From Glandiceps talaboti (lineage: Eukaryota; Hemichordata; Enteropneusta; Spengelidae), in contig NC_135558.1 of NCBI RefSeq assembly GCF_964340395.1, forward strand, positions 18,115,771 to 18,179,770: a stretch of 64,000 bases of DNA, in the 5' to 3' direction. Position 1 is the first letter of the stretch. The number at the start of each line of letters is the position of its first letter. Below are positions 16,784-30,525 of the stretch, in pieces. Under the pieces are notes generated by a model, which worked only from the letters and a program-made list of their open reading frames with translations, did not search any database and was not told where the DNA came from. Position numbers and translations under genes: made by a program.

Positions 16784-18584
16784 CATGCATCTACAGGCAT
16801 GCACACTATCAACACTATGCACCCTTCTATATACTTCTTCAAAAGTATATACAGGCCTGTACACTATCAACACTATTCACCCTTCTATATACTTCTTCAA
16901 AAGTATATACAGGCCTGTACACTATCAAAACTATTCGCAATGCATAGTTCTATATACTCCCTCTAAAGTATATACAGGCCCGTACACTATGAAAACAATG
17001 CAAAGTTCTACATACTCCATCAAAAGTATGTACAGACCTGTACACTATCAAAACAATCCACAGTTCTATATACGCCCTCAAAAGTATATACAGGCCTGCA
17101 CACTATCAACACTATGCACCCTTCTATATACTTCTTCAAAAGTATAGATAGGCCTGTACACTATCAACACAATGCACCCATCTTTATACTTCCTCAAAAG
17201 CATATACAGGTCTGTACAATATCGAAACAATGCACACTTCTATATACTCCCTCTAAAGTATATACAGGCATGTACACTATCAAAACAATGCACAGTTCTA
17301 TATACGACCTCAAAAGTATACACAGACCTGTACACTATCAAAACAATGCACAGTTCTATGTACTCCATCAAAAGTATATACAGGCATTTACACTATCAAA
17401 ACAGTGCACCATTCTATATACTTCCCCAAAAGTATATACAGGTCTGTACACTATCAAAACAATGCACAGTTCTATATACTCCATCAAAAGTATACACAGG
17501 CATGTACACACTAAGAACAATTCCCCCTTTCTATCTGTTCCCAGCAAAGTATATACAGGTCTGAACACTATCAAAACGATGCACACTTCTATATACGCCC
17601 TCAAAAGTATATACAGGCATGTACACTATCAAAACAATGCACACTTCTATATACTCCATCAAAAGCATACACAGGCCTGTACACTATCAAAACAATGCAC
17701 AGTTCTATGTACTCCATCAAAAGTATATACAGGCATTTACACACTAAGAACAATTCCCCCTTTCTATCTGTTCTCAGCAGCAAAGTATATACAGGTCTGA
17801 ACACTATCAAAACGATGCACACTTCTATATACCCCCTCAAAAGTATATACAGGCATTTACACTATCAAAACAGTGCACCATTCTATATACTTCCCCAAAA
17901 GTATATACAGGTCTGTACACTATCAAAACAATGCAAAGTTCTATATACTTCCTCAAAAGCATATACAGGACTGTACACTATCGAAACAGTGCACGCTTCT
18001 ATCTACTCAAAGGTAGATACAGGCATGTACACTACCAAAACAGAGCACACTTCTATATACTACCTCAAAAGTATATACAGGTCTGTACACTATCAAAACA
18101 ATGCAAAGTTCTATATACTTCCTCAAAAGCATATACAGGACTGTACACTATCGAAACAGTGCACGCTTCTATCTACTCAAAGGTAGATACAGGCATGTAC
18201 ACTATCAAAACAGTGCACACTTCTATATACTACCTCAAAAGTATATACAGGTCTGAACACTATCAAAACGATGCACACTTCTATATACTACCTCAAAAGT
18301 ATATACAGGTCTGTACACTATCAAAACAATGCACAGTTCTACATACTCCATCAAAAGTATGTACAGGCCCGTACACTATCAAAACAATGGAAAGTTCTAT
18401 ACTCCCTCAAAAGTATATACAGGCATGTACATTGTCAAAACAATGCACAGATCTATATACTCCATCAAAAGTATATACAGGTCTGTACACTATCAAAACA
18501 ATGCATAGTTGTATATTCTCCATCAAAAGTATATACAGGCCTGTACACTGTCAAATAATGCACCCATTTTTATAATCCCAGAAA
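16784..18584. repeat. 58-bp minisatellite array, unit 3, proximal part
   Basis: About 31 monomers, with divergent CTAAGAACAATTCCC forms at 17,511 and 17,745. A variant with ACTCAAAGGTAGATACAGG recurs at 18,005 and 18,176, showing an internal duplication of about 170 bp. The array is interrupted by the LINE fragment at 18,585. Confidence 0.95.
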
Positions 18585-19666
18585 GGGCGTGACATGTGCA
18601 GGGTATCTTGGTGTATTAATTGACTCTAATCTCACTTGGAAATCTCATATTAATAATGTTATAAAAATTATCACACCTAAAATTGGAATATTATCTCGCA
18701 TTCGTCACTATGTCCCTAGATCTACACTAATTCTTCTTTATAATGCAACAATTCTACCTCATCTTAGCTACTGTATAGAGATCTGGGGCAACACCTATAC
18801 TTCTCACCTTGAACCTATCCTTAGATTACAAAAGAGAATTGTTCGCCTCATTACCTTCTCCGATTTCTGCGCTCACTCTAATCCACTTTTCCACCAACTA
18901 AAAATTCTTGACATAAATAAACTATGTAAATTTTTAACTTGTACATTCGTCTTTGACCTAAAACATAATCGTTACTCCCATGACATCACTAAATTTTTCC
19001 AACCGCTTCTGCATGATTATCCCACCCGTCAAGTCCTTGCAGGAAATGTTTGTATCCCAAAACATAATCTCACACTCACACAGAACCAAATTACATTTGC
19101 TGCTGCAAAGCACTGGAACTCACTCCCCTCCTCAATCAAACAGATAACATCAAGACAAGTATTTAAAAAGGAGTTAAAACAAAACCTCCTCAATTCTATG
19201 GCTGATTGATTGGTTTAGTTTTTCTACCTTTGTATTTTGCCAATTTTCATTTTGTTCAATAGGTATTCCAGTTATAAGTGTTGTACTGTTTTGTTTTTTT
19301 GTTTTTTTTGTTTTTTGTTTTTTTTGTTTTTTTCTTGTTTTTTGTTTTTTTGACTCTTCCCCTTTCCTAGATTATTGCTTTCTTTGTTGCTTTGTTTTCC
19401 TATCAAATTGTATTTTTTTGGAGTTATTTCTTTATGTATGAGGTAATAGAGTATGCACTTATTTTGTTCTACATGTATATCATTTTTGCAACTCTACATA
19501 TCTTCATTGTATAAAATGATTTATTTCATATAATTTGTTTGGGCCATGAAGGAAGATTAGTTCTGCTGAACTATATTTCATGGTCCCCACCAATTATACT
19601 TAGTTAGATTTATGAAATGTAAATACTTATTATTATGGTGAAAATAAATTATTATTATTATTATTA
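18585..19666 (+). mobile_element. 5'-truncated non-LTR retrotransposon (LINE) fragment
   Basis: The open frame to 19,209 encodes about 206 residues of the C-terminal part of a CR1/L2/Jockey-type reverse transcriptase protein. It has YLGVLIDSNLTWKSHI near the start, LYNATILPHLSYCIEIWG, LQKRIVRLI and HSNPLFHQLKIL, all typical of this superfamily. A T-rich 3' UTR with a TTTTTTG tract follows, then AAATAAATTATTATT ending in an ATT microsatellite tail, as in LINEs of this type. The catalytic palm domain and the endonuclease are missing. The fragment interrupts a minisatellite monomer between CCCAGAAA and AAAAGTATATAC, leaving at most a few bases of target duplication. It is inactive. Confidence 0.85.
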
Positions 19667-20489
19667 AAAGTATATACAGGCCTGTACACTATCAGAACAA
19701 TGTACACTCTTATCTACTCGCGGAAAAGTATATACAGGCCTGTACACTATCAGAACAATGTACACTCTTATCTACTCGCGGAAAAGTATATACAGGCCTG
19801 CACACTATCAGAACAATGTACACTCTTATCTACTCGCGGAAAAGTATATACAGGCCTGCACACTATCAAAACAATGCACACTTTTATCTACTCACGGAAA
19901 AGTATATACAGGCCTGTACACTATCAGAACAATGTACACTCTTATCTACTCGCGGAAAAGTATATACAGGCCTGCACACTATCAGAACAATGTACACTCT
20001 TATCTACTCGCGGAAAAGTATATACAGGCCTGCACACTATCAGAACAATGTACACTCTTATCTACTCGCGGAAAAGTATATACAGGCCTGCACACTATCA
20101 AAACAATGCACACTTTTATCTACTCACGGAAAAGTATATACAGGCCTGTACACTATCAAAACAATGCACACTTTTATCTACTCACGGAAAAGTATATACA
20201 GGCCTGTACACTATCAAAACAATGCACACTCTTATCTACTCACGGAAAAGTATATACAGGCCTGCACACTATCAAAACAATGCACACTTTTATCTACTCA
20301 CGGAAAAGTATATACAGGCCTGTACACTATCAGAACAATGTACACTCTTATCTACTCGCGGAAAAGTATATACAGGCCTGCACACTATCAAAACAATGCA
20401 CACTTTTATCAACTCACAGAAAAGTATATACAGGCCTGCACACTATCAAAACAATGCACACTTCTATATACTTCTTCAAAAGTATACAC
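19667..20489. repeat. 58-bp minisatellite array, unit 3, distal part
   Basis: About 14 monomers, nearly all of the ACTCGCGG/ACTCACGG subfamily that always occupies the distal end of an array. It continues the array beyond the LINE insertion. Confidence 0.95.
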
Positions 20490-21014
20490 ATTTGACCAAT
20501 GTATACGAAAAAGCCGTATTGGTCTTAGACACAACATAGCAAGGTAAATGGTTTTACCAAATGTACAAAATACGGTGTCAGTTTTCAACTTTCAAAGGTG
20601 CAAATAATTTGACCAAGTTTTCTTCACATTCACATCCTCTGCTTTGGAGTTCTTCTTCTTTACGAAACCTAAATAGGGCCTATATCTAAAGTAAAACTTT
20701 CACATACTATTTACAGATAGACTACTTAGTACTTAGCACAAGATAATCAATCAATTGATCAATATATTTATGATATATTCTGTTCAGTAGCGATGCCCGG
20801 AATAACTTTTTGAATACCGTAATGAAGTAATCTCGCGCGCACGATATTCGACGAGATCTTAACCTGAGACATTCGAACGCGTCTCCGTCTACGTCGCAAT
20901 CGTTCGGACGTTCTTCACATGATCGAATTCCCAAACATTAACACAGACGGTCTGTTAGACGTAGACTGACGTGCTTGCGGCTTTTGCTCTTGCTGTATCT
21001 ATGAAGAAATAATC
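20490..21014 (+). promoter_or_regulatory. Conserved tail and upstream block before copy 4
   Basis: As before the other copies. It differs from earlier units by ACATTCGAACG instead of ACGTTCGAACG (a CpG lost at about 20,871), a change shared with the block before copy 5. Confidence 0.5.
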
Positions 21015-23267
21015 ATGTTGTCGAGTATTGAGACATTCCTTTGCACACCTGGATTGGTATCTAGGAGAGTATATCAAGGTAAGATATAAACTTTTTTCGA
21101 TGTGTATCAAGTGTTTGGTTTCGATGATTGGACCGCTGAGTCGCTTGCTGTATCTGGCAATGCTAGTTAATGCAACACTAAGTTACAACGAACTATGTTA
21201 AATTTTGTTTCAATTCCTGTGTCTACGTACCATGCCAAAAATAAGTATATAGAGGGTACAACAACGCAACACATTTATACGGTCAACATCTCACGCTCTT
21301 ACTTGAAAAAAGCTAAGACCGCTAAATTCTTTTAGTGGTCTGATGTTTCCATGAAATCCCGGACGCTCTCTGTCCACGGTTTGGGATCGACTAACACCTT
21401 TTAACAGTAAGCTTTTCTAAAGCAGTAATAAGGGAACTGTGTCTAAATATAGTGACTCGTTCTTGTTTCCATAGCAACAAGTGTCAAATTAAGTAGGATA
21501 TTCGACGTATAAAGTCAAGTTTCATTCTTTTACAAATTTCCACCTGTGGATATAATAAAACATATTGTAACCTTGACGCTTAGTGCTGATTGCATCCTTG
21601 TCTTCAGGCATATATGAACCAATATCAAGACAATAATATATATTATTTTGCTTTGTTTTTCTCTAAAGTACCATTTTATAGATTGTTTATGGTTATTCTC
21701 GAAATAAAAGCTATCATAATATTAACGAACGAGATAAAAAGGCCCAACATTTCTTAACCCGTACACGACAATATTAATAAGAATTACTAATTATTCTCTT
21801 TTTAATCTAGAAAATAGAGAGAGAAGTTTACGAAATGAAGCAAACGAAGTAAGAAGGTTAAGGAAAGAAGTTGAACGAAGGGAAAAGGAAGTTGAAGATA
21901 TGAAAGACACCATGCGGCGAGAAGTAGAGATAAGACGAAGACAGATTGAAGAAGAAAGGCAGAGATTTGAAAAGGAGTTGCTAAAGTTGGAGGGAAAAGA
22001 GACGATGTTGACAGCGAGCAAGCGAGAAGTAGAGCAGAGAGAAGGACAGATTGAAAAAGAAAGACAGAGATTGGAAAAGGATATTCTAAAGTTAGTGGTA
22101 AGAGAGAGGGTGTTAGCAGGTAGAGAGGGAATAGTAGACAGAAGAGAAGGAAATATTGAAGAAGAAAGACGGAGATTCGAAATTGAAAGATTAAGGTTAG
22201 CGGGAAGCGAGACGGTGTTGGCAGCGAGGAAGCGAGAAGTAGAGCAGAGAGAAGGAAAATTTGAAGAGGAAAGACAGAGAATGGAAAAGGAGATATTGAT
22301 TTTAGCGGAAAGAGAGACGGTGTTGACAGATAGAACGCGGGAAGTAGAGCAAAGAGAACGAAAGATTGAAGAAGAAAGAGAGAGAACGGAAAAGGAGATA
22401 TTACAGTTAGCAGGAAGAGAGGCAGTGTTGACAGACAGAGAAGTAGCAGTTGCGAAGAGAGAAGAAGAAATTGAAGAATTGAGACAGAGAATGGAAAAGG
22501 AGAGACTAAAGTTTGAAAGAAGAGAGACGGTGTTGAGAGATAGAGAATTAGTAGTTGAGAAGGGAGAAGGGAAGATTAAAGAAGAAAGACAGAGAATGGA
22601 AAAGGAGGTATTACAGCTTGCAGGAAGAGAGACAGTGTCGACAGACAGAGAAGTAGCAGTTGTAAAGAGAGAAGAAGAGATTGAAGAATTGAGACAGGGA
22701 ATGGAAAAGGAGATACTAAAGTTTGAAAGAAGAGAGACAGTGTTGAGAGATAGAGAATTAGTAGTTGAGAAGGGAGAAGGGAAGATTAAAGAAGAAAGAC
22801 AGAGAATGGAGAAGGAGGTATTACAGTTAGCTGGAAGAGAGACAGTGTTAGCAGTTAGAGAGGTAGAAGTCGAGAAAAGAGAAGGAAATATTGAAGAAGA
22901 AAGACGGATAATTGAGAAGGAGATACTAAAGATAGAGATAAGAGAGACGGTGATGGGAGACAGAGAACGGGAAGTTGAGAAGAGTGAAGGAAAGCTTGAA
23001 GAAGAAAGACAGAGAATTGCTCGTGATAATGAAATTGAAATGATGTCAAAAATTGAATTTGTAGAAGAAAGAGAAATTGCACTACACAGACGAGAAGCTC
23101 ATGTTTATTTTAATGAGTGTCTCTTGAGATCAAGAGAAAGTGAACTGCTGCAGTGGTTCTATCGGGTGAAGGCAAAGTATGGTTGCCAAGAAGTATGTAA
23201 ACAACAATGTGAGGAAAAAGTGGAAGATGTTTGGATACCGGTCAGTTTAAACAAGTTTGAAAAATAA
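21015..23267 (+). CDS. Coiled-coil repeat protein, copy 4 (long form)
   Basis: Exons 21,015-21,078 and 21,811-23,267 give 506 residues with ten 35-residue repeats. From LAGREG onward the protein is almost identical to copy 3, while the upstream block, exon 1, intron and the start of exon 2 (IRRRQIEEE) match copy 5. This mosaic places a recombination junction inside exon 2. It reads YRVKAKYG near the C-terminus. No premature stop is seen, and the exon 1 donor, exon 2 acceptor and phase are intact. Confidence 0.72.
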
Positions 23268-23392
23268 AATATTGGTTTAATTATAAATGAAAAACTAGTG
23301 TCGTTTTCAATTGTGTAAGTTTTTACTTTTTTGTGATTCAACTGTATGATGACAATAACTTGTGTGTGGGTGTGTGTGGGTGTGTTTGAGTA

Positions 23393-23393
<1 letters not shown>

Positions 23394-23479
<86 letters not shown>

Positions 23480-23492
23480 CTGACTGTCTCTG

Positions 23493-23563
<71 letters not shown>

Positions 23564-23590
23564 CCGTCTGTCTGACTGTCTCTGTCTCTG

Positions 23591-23663
<73 letters not shown>

Positions 23664-23692
23664 GCCTGCCTGACTGCCTGCCTGCCTGCCTG
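23394..23692. repeat. CTGT microsatellite, unit 4
   Basis: Same interruption order as unit 3 and only a few repeats shorter, as expected of a recent duplicate. Confidence 0.95.
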
Positions 23693-23885
23693 TGGCTGTG
23701 TATATGTGTTTGTGTATCTGCGTGAACTACCAAAATAACAAGACTTTGATGTGAAGAAATAATGTTTTATTAAAAACAATGTAAATAAGTAAAGAAAATC
23801 CTAATTTCAAAAAAGGTAGATGTATGATCAAAATAAAATTAAAATTAAAAAAAATTGTGAATATCTGTATACAGGTATATTTATT

Positions 23886-25744
23886 CATGCATCTACAGGC
23901 ATGCACACTATCAACACTATGCACCCTTCTATATACTTCTTCAAAAGTATATACAGGCCTGTACACTATCAACACTATTCACCCTTCTATATACTTCTTC
24001 AAAAGTATATACAGGCCTGTACACTATCAAAACTATTCGCAATGCATAGTTCTATATACTCCCTCTAAAGTATATACAGGCCCGTACACTATGAAAACAA
24101 TGCAAAGTTCTACATACTCCATCAAAAGTATGTACAGACCTGTACACTATCAAAACAATCCACAGTTCTATATACGCCCTCAAAAGTATATACAGGCCTG
24201 CACACTATCAACACTATGCACCCTTCTATATACTTCTTCAAAAGTATAGATAGGCCTGTACACTATCAACACAATGCACCCATCTTTATACTTCCTCAAA
24301 AGCATATACAGGTCTGTACAATATCGAAACAATGCACACTTCTATATACTCCCTCTAAAGTATATACAGGCATGTACACTATCAAAACAATGCACAGTTC
24401 TATATACGACCTCAAAAGTATACACAGACCTGTACACTATCAAAACAATGCACAGTTCTATGTACTCCATCAAAAGTATATACAGGCATTTACACTATCA
24501 AAACAGTGCACCATTCTATATACTTCCCCAAAAGTATATACAGGTCTGTACACTATCAAAACAATGCACAGTTCTATATACTCCATCAAAAGCATACACA
24601 GGCATGTACACACTAAGAACAATTCCCCCTTTCTATCTGTTCCCAGCAAAGTATATACATGTCTGAACACTATCAAAACAATGCACAGTTCTATATACGA
24701 CCTCAAAAGTATATACAGGTCTGAACACTATCAAAACGATGCACACTTCTATATACGCCCTCAAAAGTATATACAGGCATGTACACTATCAAAACAATGC
24801 ACACTTCTATATACTCCATCAAAAGCATACACAGGCCTGTACACTATCAAAACAATGCACAGTTCTATGTACTCCATCAAAAGTATATACAGGCATTTAC
24901 ACACTAAGAACAATTCCCCCTTTCTATCTGTTCTCAGCAGCAAAGTATATACAGGTCTGAACACTATCAAAACGATGCACACTTCTATATACCCCCTCAA
25001 AAGTATATACAGGCATTTACACTATCAAAACAGTGCACCATTCTATATACTTCCCCAAAAGTATATACAGGTCTGTACACTATCAAAACAATGCAAAGTT
25101 CTATATACTTCCTCAAAAGCATATACAGGACTGTACACTATCGAAACAGTGCACGCTTCTATCTACTCAAAGGTAGATACAGGCATGTACACTACCAAAA
25201 CAGAGCACACTTCTATATACTACCTCAAAAGTATATACAGGTCTGTACACTATCAAAACAATGCAAAGTTCTATATACTTCCTCAAAAGCATATACAGGA
25301 CTGTACACTATCGAAACAGTGCACGCTTCTATCTACTCAAAGGTAGATACAGGCATGTACACTATCAAAACAGTGCACACTTCTATATACTACCTCAAAA
25401 GTATATACAGGTCTGAACACTATCAAAACGATGCACACTTCTATATACTACCTCAAAAGTATATACAGGTCTGTACACTATCAAAACAATGCACAGTTCT
25501 ACATACTCCATCAAAAGTATGTACAGGCCCGTACACTATCAAAACAATGGAAAGTTCTATACTCCCTCAAAAGTATATACAGGCATGTACATTGTCAAAA
25601 CAATGCACAGATCTATATACTCCATCAAAAGTATATACAGGTCTGTACACTATCAAAACAATGCATAGTTGTATATTCTCCATCAAAAGTATATACAGGC
25701 CTGTACACTGTCAAATAATGCACCCATTTTTATAATCCCAGAAA
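23886..25744. repeat. 58-bp minisatellite array, unit 4, proximal part
   Basis: Monomer-by-monomer copy of the unit 3 array with about one extra monomer near 24,666-24,735. It is interrupted by the second LINE copy. Confidence 0.95.
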
Positions 25745-26835
25745 GGGCGTGAAATGTGCAGGGTATCTTGGTGTATTAATTGACTCTAATCTCACTTGGA
25801 AATCTCATATTAATAATGTTATAAAAATTATCACACCTAAAATTGGAATATTATCTCGCATTCGTCACTATGTCCCTAGATCTACACTAATTCTTCTTTA
25901 TAATGCAACAATTCTACCTCATCTTAGCTACTGTATAGAGATCTGGGGCAACACCTATACTTCTCACCTTGAACCTATCCTTAGATTACAAAAGAGAATT
26001 GTTCGCCTCATTACCTTCTCCGATTTCTGCGCTCACTCTAATCCACTTTTCCACCAACTAAAAATTCTTGACATAAATAAACTATGTAAATTTTTAACTT
26101 GTACATTCGTCTTTGACCTAAAACATAATCGTTACTCCCATGACATCACTAAATTTTTCCAACCGCTTCTGCATGATTATCCCACCCGTCAAGTCCTTGC
26201 AGGAAATGTTTGTATCCCAAAACATAATCTCACACTCACACAGAACCAAATTACATTTGCTGCTGCAAAGCACTGGAACTCACTCCCCTCCTCAATCAAA
26301 CAGATAACATCAAGACAAGTATTTAAAAAGGAGTTAAAACAAAACCTCCTCAATTCTATGGCTGATTGATTGGTTTAGTTTTTCTACCTTTGTATTTTGC
26401 CAATTTTCATTTTGTTCAATAGGTATTCCAGTTATAAGTGTTGTACTGTTTTGTTTTTTTGTTTTTTTTGTTTTTTGTTTTTTTTGTTTTTTTTTGTTTT
26501 TTTCTTGTTTTTTGTTTTTTTGACTCTTCCCCTTTCCTAGATTATTGCTTTCTTTGTTGCTTTGTTTTCCTATCAAATTGTATTTTTTGGAGTTATTTCT
26601 TTATGTATGAGGTAATAGAGTATGCACTTATTTTGTTCTACATGTATATCATTTTTGCAACTCTACATATCTTCATTGTATAAAATGATTTATTTCATAT
26701 AATTTGTTTGGGCCATGAAGGAAGATTAGTTCTGCTGAACTATATTTCATGGTCCCCACCAATTATACTTAGTTAGATTTATGAAATGTAAATACTTATT
26801 ATTATGGTGAAAATAAATTATTATTATTATTATTA
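25745..26835 (+). mobile_element. 5'-truncated LINE fragment, duplicate copy
   Basis: Nearly identical to 18,585-19,666, at the same base of the same monomer. The differences seen are one substitution near the 5' junction (GTGAAATG for GTGACATG) and length changes in T-rich tracts. It was copied by segmental duplication, not by a second insertion. Confidence 0.88.
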
Positions 26836-27251
26836 AAAGTATATACAGGCCTGTACACTATCAGAACAATGTACACTCTTATCTACTCGCGGAAAAGTAT
26901 ATACAGGCCTGTACACTATCAGAACAATGTACACTCTTATCTACTCGCGGAAAAGTATATACAGGCCTGTACACTATCAGAACAATGTACACTCTTATCT
27001 ACTCGCGGAAAAGTATATACAGGCCTGCACACTATCAAAACAATGCACACTCTTATCTACTCGCGGAAAAGTATATACAGGCCTGTACACTATCAGAACA
27101 ATGTACACTCTTATCTACTCGCGGAAAAGTATATACAGGCCTGTACACTGTCAAATAATGCACCAATATTTATACTTCCAGAAAAGTATATACAGGCCTG
27201 CACACTATCAAAACAATGCACACTTCTATATACTTCTTCAAAAGTATACAC
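26836..27251. repeat. 58-bp minisatellite array, unit 4, distal part
   Basis: About seven monomers of the ACTCGCGG subfamily, half the number in unit 3. The array has contracted since the duplication, or expanded in unit 3. Confidence 0.95.
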
Positions 27252-27778
27252 ATTTGACCAATGTATACGAAAAAGCCGTATTGGTCTTAGACACAACATA
27301 GCAAGGTAAATGGTTTTACCAAATGTACAAAATACCCGGTGTCAGTTTTCAACTTTCAAAGGTGCAAATAATTTGACCAAGTTTTCTTCACATTCACATC
27401 CTCTGCTTGGGAGTTCTTCTTCTTTACGAAACCTAAATAGGGCCTATATCTAAAGTAAAACTTTCACATACTATTTACAGATAGACTACTTAGTACTTAG
27501 CACAAGATAATCAATCAATTGATCAATATATTTATGATATATTCTGTTCAGTAGCGATGCCCGGAATAACTTTTTGAATACCGTAATGAAGTAATCTCGC
27601 GCGCACGATATTCGACGAGATCTTAACCTGAGACATTCGAACGCGTCTCCGTCTACGTCGCAATCGTTCGGACGTTCTTCACATGATCGAATTCCCAAAC
27701 ATTAACACAGACGGTCTGTTAGACGTAGACTGACGTGCTTGCGGCTTTTGCTCTTGCTGTATCTATGAAGAAATAATC
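27252..27778 (+). promoter_or_regulatory. Conserved tail and upstream block before copy 5
   Basis: Almost the same sequence as the block before copy 4, including the missing CpG next to TTCGAA and the loss of the ACGGGCCT segment present before copies 2, 3, 6 and 7. Confidence 0.5.
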
Positions 27779-30029
27779 ATGTTGTCGAGTATTGAGACAT
27801 TCCTTTGCACACCTGGATTGGTATCTAGGAGAGTATATCAAGGTAAGATATAAACTTTTTTCGATGTGTATCAAGTGTTTGGTTTCGATGATTGGACCGC
27901 TGAGTCGCTTGCTGTATCTGGCAATGCTAGTTAATGCAACACTAAGTTACAACGAACTATGTTAAATTTTGTTTCAATTCCTGTGTCTACGTACCATGCC
28001 AAAAATAAGTATATAGAGGGTACAACAACGCAACACATTTATACGGTCAACATCTCACGCTCTTACTTGAAAAAAGCTAAGACCGCTAAATTCTTTTAGT
28101 GGTCTGATGTTTCCATGAAATCCCGGACGCTCTCTGTCCACGGTTTGGGATCGACTAACACCTTTTAACAGTAAGCTTTTCTAAAGCAGTAATAAGGGAA
28201 CTGTGTCTAAATATAGTGACTCGTTCTTGTTTCCATAGCAACAAGTGTCAAATTAAGTAGGATATTCGACGTATAAAGTCAAGTTTCATTCTTTTACAAA
28301 TTTCCACCTGTGGATATAATAAAACATATTGTAACCTTGACGCTTAGTGCTGATTGCATCCTTGTCTTCAGGCATATATGAACCGATATCAAGACAATAA
28401 TATATATTATTTTGCTTTGTTTTTCTAAAGTACCATTTTATATATTGTTTATGGTTATTCTCGAAATAAAAGCTATCATAATATTAACGAACGAGATAAA
28501 AAGGCCCAACATTTCTTAACCCGTACACGACAATATTAATAAGAATTACTAATTATTCTCTTTTTAATCTAGAAAATAGAGAGAGAAGTTTACGAAATGA
28601 AGCAAACGAAGTAAGAAGGTTAAGGAAAGAAGTTGAACGAAGGGAAAAGGAAGTTGAAGATATGAAAGACACCATGCGGCGAGAAGTAGAGATAAGACGA
28701 AGACAGATTGAAGAAGAAAGGCAGAGATTTGAAAAGGAGTTGCTAAAGTTAGAGGGAAAAGAGACGATGTTGACAGCGAGCAAGCGAGAAGTAGAGCAGA
28801 GAGAAAGACAGATTGAAAAAGAAAGACAGAGATTGGAAAAGGATATTCTAAAGTTAGTGGTAAGAGAGAGGGTGTTAGCAGATAGAGAGGGAATAGTAGA
28901 CAGAAGAGAAGCAAATATTGAAGAAGAAAGACAGAGATTCGAAATTGAAAGATTAAGGTTAGCGGGAAGCGAGACGGTGTTGGCAGCGAGGAAGCGAGAA
29001 GTAGAGCAGAGAGAAGGAAAGTTTGAAGAGGAAAGACAGAGAATGGAAAAGGAGATATTGATTTTAGCGGAAAGAGAGACGGTGTTGACAGATAGAACGC
29101 GGGAAGTAGAGCAAAGAGAACGAAAGATTGAAGAAGAAAGAGAGAGAACGGAAAAGGAGATTTTACAGTTAGCAGGAAGAGAGGCAGTGTTGACAGACAG
29201 AGAAGTAGCAGTTGCGAAGAGAGAAGAAGAGATTGAAGATTTGAGACAGAGAATGGAAAAGGAGAGACTAAAGTTTGAAAGAAGAGAGACGGTGTTGAGA
29301 GATAGAGAATTAGTAGTTGAGAAGGGAGAAGGGAAGATTAAAGAAGAAAGACAGAGAATGGAAAAGGAGGTATTACAGCTTGCAGGAAGAGAGACAGTGT
29401 CGACAGACAGAGAAGTAGCAGTTGCAAAGAGAGAAGAAGAGATTGAAGAATTGAGACAGGGAATGGAAAAGGAGATACTAAAGTTTGAAAGAAGAGAGAC
29501 GGTGTTGAGAGATAGAGAATTAGTAGTTGAGAAGGGAGAAGGGAAGATTAAAGAAGAAAGACAGAGAATGGAGAAGGAGGTATTACAGTTAGCTGGAAGA
29601 GAGACAGTGTTAGCAGTTAGAGAGGTAGAAGTCGAGAAAAGAGAAGGAAATATTGAAGAAGAAAGACGGATAATTGAGAAGGAGATACTAAAGATAGAGA
29701 TAAGAGAGACGGTGATGGGAGACAGAGAACGGGAAGTTGAGAAGAGTGAAGGAAAGCTTGAAGAAGAAAGACAGAGAATTGCTCGTGATAATGAAATTGA
29801 AATGATGTCAAAAATTGAATTTGTAGAAGAAAGAGAAATTGCACTACACAGACGAGAAGCTCATGTTTATTTTAATGAGTGTCTCTTGAGATCAAGAGAA
29901 AGTGAACTGCTGCAGTGGTTCTATCGGGTGAAGGCAAAGTATGGTTGCCAAGAAGTATGTAAACAACAATGTGAGGAAAAAGTGGAAGATGTTTGGATAC
30001 CGGTCAGTTTAAACAAGTTTGAAAAATAA
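27779..30029 (+). CDS. Coiled-coil repeat protein, copy 5 (long form)
   Basis: Exons 27,779-27,842 and 28,573-30,029 give 506 residues with ten 35-residue repeats. Private or rare residues are REVEQRERQIE, IEDLRQRM and REANIEEERQ (the last shared with copy 2). The middle of exon 2 therefore does not follow copy 4, although the 5' part does. Splice sites, phase and the stop inside AATAAA are all preserved. Confidence 0.72.
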
Positions 30030-30151
30030 AATATTGGTTTAATTATAAATGAAAAACTAGTGTCGTTTTCAATAGTGTAAGTTTTTACTTTTTTGTGATT
30101 CAACTGTATGATGACAATAACTTATGTGTGGGTGTGTGTGGGTGTGTTTGA

Positions 30152-30152
<1 letters not shown>

Positions 30153-30213
<61 letters not shown>

Positions 30214-30252
30214 GTCTGTCTGTCTGTCTGTCTGTCTGTTTGACAGTCTCTG

Positions 30253-30323
<71 letters not shown>

Positions 30324-30332
30324 ATGCCTGCC
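30153..30332. repeat. CTGT microsatellite, unit 5
   Basis: CTGT tract with a single TTTGACAGTCTCTGTG interruption near 30,239. Confidence 0.95.
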
Positions 30333-30525
30333 TGTGGCTGTGTGTATGTGTGTGTATCTGTGTGAACTACCAAAATAACAAGACTTTGATGTGAACAAAT
30401 AATGTTTTATTAAAAACAATGTAAATTAGTAAAGAAAATCCTAATTTCAAAAAAGGTAGATGTATGATCAAAATGAAATTAAAATTAAAAGAAATTGTGA
30501 ATATCTGTATACAGGTATATTTATT

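Noticed and set aside
18589-19209. Active or domesticated reverse transcriptase
   Set aside because: Only the C-terminal part is present. Endonuclease and catalytic core are missing, and the second copy is a passive duplicate.
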